Assembly (NCBI RefSeq): GCF_000217795.1
Contig: NC_015681.1
Location: 496,001 to 560,000 of the forward strand
DNA from: Thermodesulfatator indicus DSM 15286
Lineage (GTDB): Bacteria; Desulfobacterota; Thermodesulfobacteria; Thermodesulfobacteriales; Thermodesulfatatoraceae
Reading direction: 5' to 3'
Length of the DNA stretch: 64,000 bases
A program made the position numbers and the translations under genes. The notes under the pieces were generated by a model that saw only the letters and a list, made by a program, of their open reading frames with translations, searched no databases and was not told where the DNA came from. Positions within the stretch are counted from its first letter, which is position 1, and each line of letters begins with the position of its first letter. Positions 54,079 to 63,542 of the stretch are shown one piece after another.

Positions 54079-55529
54079 GACTCAGGATACTTTTCGGTAA
54101 ATCCTGTCTTTTCCTCAAATTTGTGGCCAAGAGCCAGCACTTTACTTTCACTAAAATGTGGCCCCATTATCTGGAGCCCTACAGGTAGCCCTTTATCGGT
54201 AAAACCACAAGGGATAGTAAGACCTACGATACCGGCCAGATTAACAGAAATGGTATAAATATCAGAAAGATACATGGCCAGCGGGTCACTAACTCTTTCT
54301 CCAATCTTAAAAGCAGGGGTAGGACTGGCCGGGCCTATAATAAAATCAACTTCTTTAAAGGCCTCGGCAAAATCTCTGGCAATCAGAGTACGCACCTGAG
54401 AGGCCTTTTTGTAGTATGCATCATAGTAACCGGCTGAAAGGGCATAGGTGCCAATCATGATACGCCTTTTTACTTCTGGGCCAAAGCCCTGAGAGCGTGT
54501 CTTTTTGTACATGTCTATCAGGTCCTTCCCTTCTACACGCAGGCCGTATTTAACACCGTCATAACGGGCCAAGTTTGAACTAGCTTCCGCGGGAGCAATT
54601 ATGTAATAAGCCGCCACCGCGTAAGGCGTATGCGGAAGTCTTATTTTTTTCACCTTTAGGCCCATTTCTTCAAATATTTTTACCGCTTCTTCTATTCTGG
54701 TTTTCACTTCTTCTGATAGACCTTCGCTAAAATATTCTTCAGGAAGGCCGATAGTAGCCCCTGAAATATCCATATCCAGGTCTTTTAAGTAGTCAGGCAC
54801 CTCTTCGGGGACTGAAGTTGAGTCTTTTTCGTCTTTTCCGGCTATTACCTGCAAAATAAGGGCAGCGTCTTTTACCGAACGAGTAAGCGGGCCGATCTGG
54901 TCAAGCGAAGAGGCAAAAGCTACCAACCCGTAACGGGAAACGCGACCATAAGTGGGTTTTAGCCCTACTACCCCGCAAAAAGAAGCTGGCTGCCTAATAG
55001 AGCCGCCGGTATCTGAGCCAAGGGCCGCCGCGCAAAAACCAGCTGCCACTGCGGCCGCCGAGCCTCCCGAAGAACCGCCTGGCACCCGCTCAAGATCCCA
55101 CGGGTTGTGGGTGGGGAAAAAGGCCGAGTTTTCCGTAGAAGAACCCATAGCAAATTCATCAAGGTTAGTCTTTCCCAGGATTACCGCCCCGGCTTCCTTA
55201 AGCTTGGTTATTACCGTAGCGTCAAAGGGTGGCACAAAATTTTCAAGCATCTTTGAGGCACAGGTGGTAGTAATACCGCGGGTACAAATGTTGTCTTTAA
55301 TGGCGATAGGCACGCCTAAAAGAGGTTTATCCTCTCCCTTTTGGCGGAGCTTGTCCGCCTCTTGGGCCTGAGAAAGCGCTTCTTCCCGGGTGATTTTTAA
55401 AAAGGCCTTAACCTGCGGGTCCTTCTTTTCAATATAATCAAGCAAGGCCTTGGTTAACTCTACACTTGAGACCTTGCCCTGGCGCAAATTCTCTAGCTGC
55501 TCATTAAGAGAAAGTTTATGCCATTCCAT
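54075..55529 (-). CDS. gatA: Glutamyl-tRNA(Gln)/Asp-tRNA(Asn) amidotransferase subunit A
   Basis: The 484-residue amidase-signature enzyme has the Ser-cisSer-Lys triad in [10 protein letters not shown] (Lys), [14 protein letters not shown] and [13 protein letters not shown] use the ATG at 55529, with AGGAGGT seven bases upstream. With GatC and GatB (not in window) it makes Gln-tRNA or Asn-tRNA by amidation. It follows gatC directly. Confidence 0.94.
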   Translation of the reverse strand: MEWHKLSLNEQLENLRQGKVSSVELTKALLDYIEKKDPQVKAFLKITREEALSQAQEADKLRQKGEDKPLLGVPIAIKDNICTRGITTTCASKMLENFVPPFDATVITKLKEAGAVILGKTNLDEFAMGSSTENSAFFPTHNPWDLERVPGGSSGGSAAAVAAGFCAAALGSDTGGSIRQPASFCGVVGLKPTYGRVSRYGLVAFASSLDQIGPLTRSVKDAALILQVIAGKDEKDSTSVPEEVPDYLKDLDMDISGATIGLPEEYFSEGLSEEVKTRIEEAVKIFEEMGLKVKKIRLPHTPYAVAAYYIIAPAEASSNLARYDGVKYGLRVEGKDLIDMYKKTRSQGFGPEVKRRIMIGTYALSAGYYDAYYKKASQVRTLIARDFAEAFKEVDFIIGPASPTPAFKIGERVSDPLAMYLSDIYTISVNLAGIVGLTIPCGFTDKGLPVGLQIMGPHFSESKVLALGHKFEEKTGFTEKYPES

Positions 55530-55540
55530 TTTCAAACCTC

Positions 55541-55828
55541 CTATTTGATAACCTTTGGCACCACAAAAAAGCCGTTTTCACGCTCAGGGGCGTTTTTCAA
55601 AATCTCATCCGTAGGAAATGACTCTTTGACTTCGTCTTCCCTAAAGACGTTGGTCAGCTTCAAAGCATGATAAGTAGGTTCAACGTCTTTGGTATCAAGC
55701 TCGTTTAATTTAGCTACGTAATTAAGAATATCAGCCAGCTGCTCAGAAAAGGTTTCAAGTTCTTCTTCAGAAAACTCAAGTCTAGCCAGATGGGCCACGT
55801 GTTTTACTTCTTCTTTGGTAATGGCCAT
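55541..55828 (-). CDS. gatC: Glutamyl-tRNA(Gln)/Asp-tRNA(Asn) amidotransferase subunit C
   Basis: A 95-residue helical subunit with [18 protein letters not shown] and the family tail ([32 protein letters not shown], marked by [15 protein letters not shown]). GatC wraps GatA and GatB. AAGGAGGCGG precedes the ATG, 12 bases after thiDN. Confidence 0.93.
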   Translation of the reverse strand: MAITKEEVKHVAHLARLEFSEEELETFSEQLADILNYVAKLNELDTKDVEPTYHALKLTNVFREDEVKESFPTDEILKNAPERENGFFVVPKVIK

Positions 55829-55840
55829 TTTGCCGCCTCC

Positions 55841-57169
55841 TTACAAAAGTTTTAACGCCTTATTTACTACTTCTAGAGGGGTTTTGCCGAGGATTCTTAT
55901 CATGGGTTCTTTACCAACCTCGCCACGATCAGCAATAAAGTCTGGCACAAAACCCAAATCTTTACAAACTTTAGTTACCCCCCAGGCAAGAGTAGAGCCT
56001 TCTTTGGCTTTTACATCTTGTGGCTCTTCTGCCCGCGAAAATTCTCCCAAGGAAAAACCAAGCTCTTTCGCCTTTCTTAAAAGCTCTTCACTAAAGCGAA
56101 TATTCATGGCGGCGCGCCTTTGAGGGTCAAACTGCATAGCCGCAAGAACCACGTTGGCAATATGCCGTGAAGCCCCAAACTTAGGACAACCCACCGGCCT
56201 TGCCCCGGCACCCAAACCCACAATACGGCCTGGGAAGGCAGCCACTTCCTCGTGAGTCTTAGCTAGAGGTAAAGCAAAGGCCAGATTTGACTGGACCTCC
56301 GGGATCAAAGGCCTGACTTCATGGCTACAAAAAAACTCGGCCGCTTCTTCTAATTCTCTTAAAATTTTTGGAGCTTCAACCAAGCGGTCATAATGAACTA
56401 GATGATCAAGCGGTGAGATCCCTTTACCTAAAGGAGCAAGGCGGGCGGCCTCTAATCCGAGAGTTACAAAGTCTTTGGCTATCTTGGTGGCCTCAGGCAA
56501 AGATAAGTCTTTAGCCAGACCTACGGTTATAGCCGCTGAAAAAGTACAGCCAGTTCCGTGGCCTATTTTTCCTTCTATTCGCCTAGCTGAAAAAGTGAAA
56601 ATATCCCGGCCATCATAAAGGTAGTCAGTGGCTTTTTCATCTTTTCGGTGACCGCCTTTTATGATAACGGCCTTTGGGCCAAGTTTTTTAAGCTTCTCCA
56701 GGGCTTCTCGAACATCAGTAATTTTTTCTTTGAGAATAAACTCGGCCTCAGGCAAATTGGGGGTAATTACCGTGGCCAGAGGAAAAAGTTCCGAGATTAG
56801 GGCTGAAACTGCTTCTTCTTCAAGCAAGGGGTCACCGCTTTTGGCCAACATCACCGGGTCAATCACCAAGGGCACTAAGTGATCGCGTAGGACTTCAGCT
56901 ATGGCCTTGATGATAGACGCATTGGCCAGCATCCCAGTTTTAATGGCCATAGGCGGCAAATCTTCAAATAGGGCTTCAAGCTGGGCTTTGACCATGTCAG
57001 CAGGCACGGCCATCCAGTCTTTTACACCGAGAGAGTTTTGCACGGTAAGGGCCGTGATAACTGTTTGGCCAAAGGCTCCCAGTAAAGTAAAAACTCGCAG
57101 GTCTGTTTGAAGGCCCGCTCCACCGCTCGGGTCTGAACCGGCTATAGTGGCACAAATTACGCGTCTCAT
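55841..57169 (-). CDS. thiDN: Bifunctional HMP-phosphate kinase / thiamine-phosphate synthase ThiD-ThiN
   Basis: From the ATG at 57169 the 442-residue fusion has a ThiD half ([44 protein letters not shown]) to about residue 255. A ThiN half follows with [39 protein letters not shown] and [11 protein letters not shown]. ThiN replaces ThiE for coupling the pyrimidine and thiazole moieties; ThiDN fusions are typical of archaea and some thermophilic bacteria. No TPP riboswitch is recognisable upstream. It heads the operon with gatC and gatA. Confidence 0.9.
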   Translation of the reverse strand: MRRVICATIAGSDPSGGAGLQTDLRVFTLLGAFGQTVITALTVQNSLGVKDWMAVPADMVKAQLEALFEDLPPMAIKTGMLANASIIKAIAEVLRDHLVPLVIDPVMLAKSGDPLLEEEAVSALISELFPLATVITPNLPEAEFILKEKITDVREALEKLKKLGPKAVIIKGGHRKDEKATDYLYDGRDIFTFSARRIEGKIGHGTGCTFSAAITVGLAKDLSLPEATKIAKDFVTLGLEAARLAPLGKGISPLDHLVHYDRLVEAPKILRELEEAAEFFCSHEVRPLIPEVQSNLAFALPLAKTHEEVAAFPGRIVGLGAGARPVGCPKFGASRHIANVVLAAMQFDPQRRAAMNIRFSEELLRKAKELGFSLGEFSRAEEPQDVKAKEGSTLAWGVTKVCKDLGFVPDFIADRGEVGKEPMIRILGKTPLEVVNKALKLL

Positions 57170-57346
57170 GCTGAGAAAAATTAATCCCATTTGCGCAAAA
57201 AACAAAGACTTTTATTCAACTTTGGGGAGTTAAAAGAGAATAGCTTTGACAGCTAGAGCCTTGCAGGCGTTTTAATTTTTACATTTAAGACTTGCTCTTA
57301 CAAAAACTCTAATGCGAAAATTAAATAAAAATCCTAGGAGGCTTAT

Positions 57347-58084
57347 ATGCCCGGTTATCGCGATTCGTTGGGCTTTAAATTTTTACAAGCCACTAAACAC
57401 GACCGTTTAGAACTTTTTCGGAGAGAAAGAGAGAATATAGCTCCAGCCCCCTGGTTCAAGGTTTATCCTGAAGCCCCTAAAGTGCCTTTGCCTAAGCCCT
57501 CGTTCGGTGCCGAGAATTTCTGGAAGGCTTTAATAGAACGTCGCTCTATAAGAAAATACACGCGCCAGGCCCTAAGCCTTGATGAAATATCACTCCTTTG
57601 CTTTGCGGCCCAGGGGATTACCGCGCAGGCTGAACGGTACCTCTTGCGTACGGCCCCCTCGGCAGGTGCCCTTTATCCCGTAGAAACTTATCTTTTTGTC
57701 AATCGAGCACTGGATCTTACCCCTGGTATTTATCACCTTGAAGTCCAGGATTTCGTTTTAGAAGAGCTAGCCCAGGGTGAGTTTGGTCAAGCTTTAGCTG
57801 AGGCCTCTCTTTCGCAATACATGTGCGCCAAAGCCCCTTTGGTTTTCGTCTGGTCGGTAATTCCTCGCCGTACCATGAGCAAGTACGGTTCAAGAGGGGT
57901 TCGCTACATTTTTATGGACGTGGCCCATATTTGCCAAAACGTGCTTCTAGCGGCCACAGCCATGGGCCTTGGTGCCTGTCCTATTGGGGCCTTTTTTGAT
58001 GACGAAGTTAATCAGATCCTGGAACTAGACGGAGAAGAAGAAACCGTAGTTTATATGGCCTCAGTCGGCTATCCAGCGGAATAA
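57347..58084 (+). CDS. SagB/nitroreductase-type oxidoreductase
   Basis: The 245-residue flavoprotein-type protein has ERRSIRKYTRQALSLDEISLLCFAAQGIT, marked by RRSIRKYT, then TAPSAGALYPVETYLFV, the SagB-type signature, and DVAHICQNVLLAATAMGLGACPIGAF. SagB enzymes oxidise azolines to azoles, but many stand-alone members act on unknown substrates. TAGGAGG precedes the ATG. It overlaps the GT9 gene by one base. A GCCTGTCC motif is embedded near 57974. Confidence 0.82.
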   Translation: MPGYRDSLGFKFLQATKHDRLELFRRERENIAPAPWFKVYPEAPKVPLPKPSFGAENFWKALIERRSIRKYTRQALSLDEISLLCFAAQGITAQAERYLLRTAPSAGALYPVETYLFVNRALDLTPGIYHLEVQDFVLEELAQGEFGQALAEASLSQYMCAKAPLVFVWSVIPRRTMSKYGSRGVRYIFMDVAHICQNVLLAATAMGLGACPIGAFFDDEVNQILELDGEEETVVYMASVGYPAE

Positions 58085-59073
58085 TGATTGCCTTATGGCA
58101 TGAAGGCGCCTTAGGCGATTTACTAATAGCGCGACTGGCCATAAAAGCCCTAAAAAAGAAATATACCGGTCAAAAGCTGGTATTGTTCGCACGGCATGAG
58201 GTACGCCTACTTTTCAAGGAAGCTGGCCTGGTAGATGAAGCCTGGCCAACAAGCCTTTCTCTTCTTGAAAAAACCAAAAGACAACTAAGTAAAGCTTACG
58301 TTTTCACCCACCAAAAAGAATTGGGAAAGCTTTTGACAAGCTTAACAGGTATTTCCTGGCAGGAAATCCCAACGCGGCCACCAGGGCCAGAAATTCACCT
58401 GGCCTTGGCCCAATGGCAAAAGGTAAGTTCTTCTCGTTTTTCGGAAAAAGACTTATTTCTTGAAGATAGGCCCCCTAAAGACCGCTTCGTTTTTATCCAT
58501 CCAGGCAGTGGTGGTTATTTCAAGTGTGCTCCACTTGGATTTTGGCAAGATGTATATGCTTTTTTGAAAGGCCTTGGTTTGAAACCTATTTTCCTTTTGG
58601 GACCAGTAGAAACCAGTCTAAAACAAACTCTACCGAAAGAATCTTATTTCGTTTTAGAAAATATAAAAGCAGCTAGAGAAAAATTAAAAGAAGGGTTTGC
58701 CTTTCTAGGGCATGACTCCGGGCTTTCTCATCTGGCCGGAGCTTTGGGGCTTTACACCTTGGCTCTTTTTGGCCCTACCAGGTGGCAAAATTGGGCGCCT
58801 TTTGGCCGGGTATTGGTAGCCAAAGCTAATTGTGAATGCCTAAAAAATAACAGAGACCCCCGAGATTGCGGAGGCCTCTGTTTAAAAAATATTTCTTTTG
58901 AAGCCTTTAGGCCAATAGTTCAAAAGTTTTTTAATACCATTCCCAGGTCTTCCCCTGCTCACCGGAAGGTTGAGGCTTTACCGTCTCACCTTCTTTGCCA
59001 GGAGGTGAAGAAGGGGATTGTGGAGCTTGGGATTGCGGTGGAGGCGGTGGCGGAAGAGAAACACTACCCTTAG
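58084..59073 (+). CDS. Glycosyltransferase family 9 (heptosyltransferase-like) with an overlapping C-terminal extension
   Basis: The 329-residue protein has a GT-B fold N-terminus (ALWHEGALGDLLIARLAIKAL) and the ADP-heptose site pattern FVFIHPGSGGYFKCAPL plus FLGHDSGLSHLAGALG and FGPTRWQNWAP. GT9 enzymes add heptoses to LPS core, consistent with an outer membrane. The last 47 residues run antiparallel to the FlgO-like gene and look unconserved, so the ancestral stop was probably earlier, near 58935. It is coupled to the SagB-like gene. Confidence 0.82.
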   Translation: MIALWHEGALGDLLIARLAIKALKKKYTGQKLVLFARHEVRLLFKEAGLVDEAWPTSLSLLEKTKRQLSKAYVFTHQKELGKLLTSLTGISWQEIPTRPPGPEIHLALAQWQKVSSSRFSEKDLFLEDRPPKDRFVFIHPGSGGYFKCAPLGFWQDVYAFLKGLGLKPIFLLGPVETSLKQTLPKESYFVLENIKAAREKLKEGFAFLGHDSGLSHLAGALGLYTLALFGPTRWQNWAPFGRVLVAKANCECLKNNRDPRDCGGLCLKNISFEAFRPIVQKFFNTIPRSSPAHRKVEALPSHLLCQEVKKGIVELGIAVEAVAEEKHYP

Positions 59074-59854
59074 GTGGAGCAGCTACTTCTTCTTTGTCCT
59101 TACCAAACCAGTTCCAGGGCAAAAGCTTTGACCAAAAACTCTTTTTCTTTTCCGGCTGTGGTGGCGGAGCGACTGGAGGGTTAAGAATTTCTGGTGGAAA
59201 AGTCTCGTTACTAGGAACCTCAGATATCTGTGCTTTTTCTCGAGGGCTCGCTTCTTGGATGTTGTTTTTATAGATTCTTTCGGGATGGACCTTTGAAGGT
59301 TCTTGTAAAAAAGCCTGACCTTCATTTTTTTGAGAAAGTGCAGGCGCAGACGAATTCGTAGTAGGCGTACCCAACTGCCTTAAACTAGCTAGCGGTTCTC
59401 CCTCTACGTAAGCTAGACCTTTACGGGCGAATTCATCTAATTTGGGAATAATGTCGTCAAGAGCGGTGACATAAGTCGAAAGAACTAAAGGGGGTTTATT
59501 TTCTTTTACAGAGATTATTTCGGCATCAATACTGACTTTTTGGCCAAAAAAAGAAACACTTCCCAGTACTACATAATCAACTTTCAATTTCTCCCCTATT
59601 TTTTTGGCTACTTCCGTATTAAACGGCTCTTTTTCCTTGGCAAGAACTTTATCAACTTCATTCTCATCAATCACCATCACCTTGGGGGGATCACATAAGC
59701 GTGTGCTTAACATATCTTTAATGCCTTCTCGCACGTAGGAAAGGTCTTCTTTAGCATTTATTTTGAATGGCAAAATGGCAATTTTTATCTGCTCCGCTAA
59801 AACGGGGTTTACTAACAAAAATAGCCAAATAAAAAAGCACAAAATTCGTTTCAT
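58931..59854 (-). CDS. Exported FlgO-like protein with proline-rich tail
   Basis: From the ATG at 59854 this 307-residue protein has a signal peptide (MKRILCFFIWLFLLVNPVLA). A FlgO/CsgG-like domain follows (IAILPFKINAKEDLSYVREGIKDML; VMVIDENEVDKVL; KVDYVVLGSV) to about residue 150, and a long Pro/Ser/Gln-rich region follows (PPVAPPPQPEKKK, PPPPPPQSQAPQSPSSPPG) ending KTWEWY. FlgO-type proteins are outer-membrane-associated. It lies 25 bases after the HyuA-like gene. The last 143 bases overlap the GT9 gene in opposite direction. Confidence 0.75.
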   Translation of the reverse strand: MKRILCFFIWLFLLVNPVLAEQIKIAILPFKINAKEDLSYVREGIKDMLSTRLCDPPKVMVIDENEVDKVLAKEKEPFNTEVAKKIGEKLKVDYVVLGSVSFFGQKVSIDAEIISVKENKPPLVLSTYVTALDDIIPKLDEFARKGLAYVEGEPLASLRQLGTPTTNSSAPALSQKNEGQAFLQEPSKVHPERIYKNNIQEASPREKAQISEVPSNETFPPEILNPPVAPPPQPEKKKSFWSKLLPWNWFGKDKEEVAAPPKGSVSLPPPPPPQSQAPQSPSSPPGKEGETVKPQPSGEQGKTWEWY

Positions 59855-59879
59855 CTTTAAATGCCCCCTTTTCAATTCT

Positions 59880-61835
59880 TCATCTAGTCAACCAAACATT
59901 TCCGAACTTATCTACCCAAGCTCGCCAGAAAGGCTCTATCCAAACCGTAGCATAAGCGCCTACAATTAGGGCAGGGCCTTTTATTTCACTCTCAGGAGGG
60001 AGATTGTCCCATCTAAAAATAGAAACATCTACCTTTTTGCCGTGAGAAAGTATAACCTTGCCCTTCCCCTCACTCATTAGTTTTTTCCCTGAAATCAAAG
60101 GTAATTCAAACTCAGGAGGATCAGCTGAAAGGTTCAGGCGAATAGCAGTAACTTCTAAAGGAGCAAAGGGCATACTATAACCATAAAGCTGCTGATGAAG
60201 GACATGAAACCTGTCTTTAAAATCGTAGGTAAAGGGTACGGTAAGCTCATAAGACTGCCCCTGATAACGTATGTCTATTTCGGCCTCGGCTCGCAGGTCT
60301 TCTTTGCGGTAGCCGTAACGAGCTAGTTCTTTTAAGGCTTTGGCCGCAAGCTCTTCCATAAGAGGCAATAAATATTCAAAGGCCACTTCTTCGTTTCTTA
60401 AAAATATCGATCTGGAAAAATCAAAGGCAGGCCGTGCCAGAAGTAACCCAAGTGCCGAAAGAACTCCTGAAAACCGTGGCACTAAAACTTCTTTTATGCG
60501 CAGTCTCTCTGCCAAAGAAATGGCGTGAAGCCCGCCAGCACCACCAAAACAAACAAGCGTAAAATCTTGAGGATCAAGCCCCTTTTCTACAGAAACCTTT
60601 TTTATGGCCTGCTCCATATTGGTATTTACAATTTCTAAGGCTCCCAAAGCTAATTCTTCAGAATCAAACCCATATTTTTTAGCTACTTTGGCAAAGGCCT
60701 TTTGGGCGAGATCTTTGGAAAGCCTAAGACGCCCGCCAAGAAAGTGTTCTGTAGGAAGTCTTCCGAGCAAAAGATTAGCATCAGTGACTGTAGGCTCTGT
60801 GCCTCCGCGCTGGTAACAAGCAGGCCCAGGGTTTGCTCCTGCACTTTCAGGACCAACTTTTAAAGCCCCGGCCTTATCAAAGTAGATTAAAGAACCACCT
60901 CCAGCACCAATAGTATGTATGTCTATCTTTTTAAGGTGGACGGGATAACCTTCTAGAGCATATTGGCGGGTAAAGGTAGGGCTACTATTACACAAAGAAA
61001 CGTCTGTTGATGTACCACCCATATCAAAAGTAATTATTTTCTCCCGCCCTAACCTCCTGGCCAAAGAAAACGCGCCGTAAACCCCCGCTGCTGGCCCAGA
61101 GAGCAAAGTAGCCGCTGCCCGCTTACCCACAGCCTCTGCGGGCATAAGGCCACCGCTTGATTGCATCAAAAACACCTGGGTATTTGGTAATTCCCGGGTT
61201 AATTTGCCTACATAGGCCGCCATAACCGGAGCTAAATAAGCATTGATAAGCGTAGTTGAAGTCCGCTCAAACTCCCGAAATTCGGGTAGTATTTCCGAAG
61301 AAAGCGAAATCGGGAGCCCGGTAAACTGTAAAGCTTCTTTTACCTTTTGTTCATGCACGGGATTTATATAAGAGTGCAAAAAACTTACGGCTATTGATTG
61401 AAATTTTCTCTTTTCCACAAAGCGCTTTAAAAGCTCAAGTTCCTCACTGGAAAGGCCTTTTATGATTTCGCCCCTAGCATCTATGCGCTCGGCAATCCCT
61501 AAAACTTGGGAAGATCGCAAAAGTGGCTCAGGTTTATCCACAAAAAAATCATAAAGGCTAGGCCGATTTTGCCTGCCTATAAAAATAATATCCTCAAAAC
61601 CTTTAGTAGTTATGAGAAGAACTTTGGCACCACGGCGGGTAAGGAAAGCATTAGTCCCTACCGTGGTACCGTGAAGTAAAACCTGCGGGTTATCTAAGCC
61701 AAGCTCAGATAATCCTTTTAAAACCGCTTGTGAAGGGTCTTGAGGTGTAGAAGACACCTTGTGGGTCAGAAGTTTACCATCAACCTCAGCCACAAAATCT
61801 GTAAAGGTGCCTCCTGTATCAACAGCTACCCTCAT
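59880..61835 (-). CDS. Hydantoinase/oxoprolinase family protein, HyuA-like
   Basis: The 651-residue protein opens MRVAVDTGGTFTDFVAEVDG (ATP-binding phosphate-1 loop), with LLHGTTVGTNAFLTRRGAKVLLITTKGF, marked by GTTVGTNAFL, and DMGGTSTDVSL as the second phosphate loop. GGAGGLHAISLAERL follows. Members are ATP-dependent hydantoin/oxoproline hydrolases or acetone-carboxylase beta subunits. No HyuB partner gene is beside it, so the reaction is open. It starts 17 bases inside the phosphodiesterase gene. Confidence 0.85.
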   Translation of the reverse strand: MRVAVDTGGTFTDFVAEVDGKLLTHKVSSTPQDPSQAVLKGLSELGLDNPQVLLHGTTVGTNAFLTRRGAKVLLITTKGFEDIIFIGRQNRPSLYDFFVDKPEPLLRSSQVLGIAERIDARGEIIKGLSSEELELLKRFVEKRKFQSIAVSFLHSYINPVHEQKVKEALQFTGLPISLSSEILPEFREFERTSTTLINAYLAPVMAAYVGKLTRELPNTQVFLMQSSGGLMPAEAVGKRAAATLLSGPAAGVYGAFSLARRLGREKIITFDMGGTSTDVSLCNSSPTFTRQYALEGYPVHLKKIDIHTIGAGGGSLIYFDKAGALKVGPESAGANPGPACYQRGGTEPTVTDANLLLGRLPTEHFLGGRLRLSKDLAQKAFAKVAKKYGFDSEELALGALEIVNTNMEQAIKKVSVEKGLDPQDFTLVCFGGAGGLHAISLAERLRIKEVLVPRFSGVLSALGLLLARPAFDFSRSIFLRNEEVAFEYLLPLMEELAAKALKELARYGYRKEDLRAEAEIDIRYQGQSYELTVPFTYDFKDRFHVLHQQLYGYSMPFAPLEVTAIRLNLSADPPEFELPLISGKKLMSEGKGKVILSHGKKVDVSIFRWDNLPPESEIKGPALIVGAYATVWIEPFWRAWVDKFGNVWLTR

Positions 61836-62322
61836 CAAAGGTCACCTTTTCTACTTTCTTGCTAACGGTATCAAAAAGAATCATAGTCGGAGGGCCATCT
61901 TTTCCTAAAATTTCGCCAGGATTTAAAAGTAAAGTTTCGCCTACTTTTTGCTCTTCATATTCATGAGAGTGCCCGTAAAACACTACGTCATATTTCCCTG
62001 TAGCCGCAAGCCCTTCTGCCGTAGCAGGAAAATGTACCACCGCTATATTGAGCCCATCTATATTCAAAAAAGCATGTTGACCGTGACAATTGATTTTAGG
62101 AAAGTCTTTTAATCTATTCATAAGTAGCCAGACATCCCCGGGATTATTACCCAGGATAAAATGCACCTCTCCTTTAAACTTGGACAGTTCCAGAAGCATA
62201 AAGGGCGAAATTAAATCGCCACAATGGATAAGAACTTCAGCCTCTTTCTCATTAGCCAGGGAGACAGCCTTCCTAAGATTGGGAATAGCGTCATGACTAT
62301 CACTCACCACCGCCAGTAACAT
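61819..62322 (-). CDS. YfcE/MJ0936-family metallophosphoesterase
   Basis: A 167-residue calcineurin-type phosphodiesterase with VSDSHD (6-11), IHCGDL, FILGNNPGD and FYGHSHEYEEQK, LLNPGE: all five metal-site motifs are present in order. Members hydrolyse phosphodiesters and small nucleotides; the physiological substrate is unknown. It heads the operon with the HyuA-like gene, and diverges from hsp20. Confidence 0.9.
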   Translation of the reverse strand: MLLAVVSDSHDAIPNLRKAVSLANEKEAEVLIHCGDLISPFMLLELSKFKGEVHFILGNNPGDVWLLMNRLKDFPKINCHGQHAFLNIDGLNIAVVHFPATAEGLAATGKYDVVFYGHSHEYEEQKVGETLLLNPGEILGKDGPPTMILFDTVSKKVEKVTFDEGSC

Positions 62323-62465
62323 GATCCCCTCCTTTGAAAATTTAAGCCCATAATAAAATAACTAAGCTTTGACGCAAAGCCTAAAAGTCAACCCCTTGCC
62401 TGGGTTAAAGCCGTGTTTATTTTCTTTGATAGCTAGAGAAAAATCTAAAAAGGAGGTGGCAAACG

Positions 62466-62933
62466 ATGCCTATCGGTTGGGGTTTAGATTTTTTCGATCC
62501 TTTCAGGGAATTTGAAAGGTTACAGGAAGAAGTTGACCGTTTGCTGGAATTAACCAGCCCCTTTGTGCCTATGCGCACAGTGGCCAGAGGTACCTTCCCG
62601 GTAATTAATATCGGCGAAACCAATGACGCGGTCTATGTTTATCTCTTTGCCCCTGGTATTGAAATTGACAAAATAGATCTCTCTATCGAAGGGAACATAC
62701 TTTCCATAAGTGGTGAACGTGATGCCTCTAAGGCTCTAAAAGTGGAAAAAGTTGACCCGGCGCGTTATTACCGGCAGGAACGATTCAGTGGCCGTTTTAC
62801 CAGGGCGGTTTCCTTACCCGAATCTATTGATCCATCTCAAGTAGAGGCCACTTATCAGAATGGCATTATCAAGGTGCGTATTGGTAAACGGGAAGAAAAG
62901 AAGGCCAAAAAAATAGAAGTAAAAACCAGCTAA
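62466..62933 (+). CDS. Small heat shock protein Hsp20, copy 1
   Basis: The 155-residue alpha-crystallin-domain chaperone has DPFREFERLQEEVDRL at the N-terminus, domain start FPVINIGETNDAVYVYLFAPGI, and SGRFTRAVSLPESIDPSQVEATYQNGIIKVRI, marked by RAVSLPESID. The end has GIIKVRI and KKIEVKTS with an I-x-V anchor. AAGGAGGT precedes the ATG. The next gene is a second Hsp20, 25 bases on. Confidence 0.93.
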   Translation: MPIGWGLDFFDPFREFERLQEEVDRLLELTSPFVPMRTVARGTFPVINIGETNDAVYVYLFAPGIEIDKIDLSIEGNILSISGERDASKALKVEKVDPARYYRQERFSGRFTRAVSLPESIDPSQVEATYQNGIIKVRIGKREEKKAKKIEVKTS

Positions 62934-62958
62934 AATTCAACAGAAAGGAGGGATAGCT

Positions 62959-63354
62959 ATGAATGAAAAGGAAACCAAAGAATTGGCTACCCGTGAAGAA
63001 CAGGCCCCGGCGGTACGCCGCGAAAGGCCGATGATTCCGCCGGTTGATATATATGAAACTGAAGACGGGCTTATTTTGGTAGCAGATATGCCCGGAGTAA
63101 CCAAAGAAAGTGTGGAAGTAAAAATTGAAGAAAATGTGTTGCAAATGAAGGGAGAAATTGTCGATTTGCCCGCTGAAGACGTCCAACCTCTTTATGCCGA
63201 GTTACGTGGCAACGAGTATTTCAGAGCCTTTACCATTGGCCCTGAGTTTGACCTTGACAAAGTAGAAGCGTCTATGGATGCCGGTGTGTTGCGCATATTC
63301 CTCCCTAAAGTAGAAACCCAGAAACCCAAAAAGATTGAAATCAAAGTAGCCTAA
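62959..63354 (+). CDS. Small heat shock protein Hsp20, copy 2
   Basis: The 131-residue protein has PPVDIYETEDGLILVADMPGV, marked by DIYETEDGLILVADMPGV, then NEYFRAFTIGPEFDLDKVEASMDAGVLRIFLPK, marked by ASMDAGVLRIFLPK, and the I-x-I/V tail KKIEIKV. It is only distantly like the upstream copy, so an ancient pair rather than a fresh duplicate. AGGAGGG precedes the ATG. Confidence 0.93.
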   Translation: MNEKETKELATREEQAPAVRRERPMIPPVDIYETEDGLILVADMPGVTKESVEVKIEENVLQMKGEIVDLPAEDVQPLYAELRGNEYFRAFTIGPEFDLDKVEASMDAGVLRIFLPKVETQKPKKIEIKVA

Positions 63355-63365
63355 AGAATCTTTAT

Positions 63366-63398
63366 AGAGGGTACCTAGTTTGTTAGGTGCCCTCTTTT
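63366..63398 (+). terminator. Terminator of the hsp20 pair
   Basis: AGAGGGTACCTA, short loop, TAGGTGCCCTCT with one G-U pair, then TTTT. It lies 12 bases after the second hsp20 stop. Confidence 0.85.
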
Positions 63399-63403
63399 GC
63401 TAA

Positions 63404-63418
63404 GTTTGCCTGTCCCCA
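63404..63418 (-). repeat. GGGGACAGGCAAA REP-like copy
   Basis: TTTGCCTGTCCCC on the plus strand, directly after the hsp20 terminator. A clean spacer copy far from the RAYT gene. Confidence 0.7.
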
Positions 63419-63542
63419 CTTTATTTCCTACTAAGTTACTTCCTTTTTTCTGACCACCCGGTAAACTTAGAAAAAACACCGCCTTGAGTTTATTGTAAGG
63501 GTAAAAGGTGTATAATAAGGCCACTTTTGGGAGGAAATATTC

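Noticed and set aside
57170-57346. TPP riboswitch upstream of thiDN
   Set aside because: The conserved CTGAGA and ACCTGA elements were not found on the minus strand.
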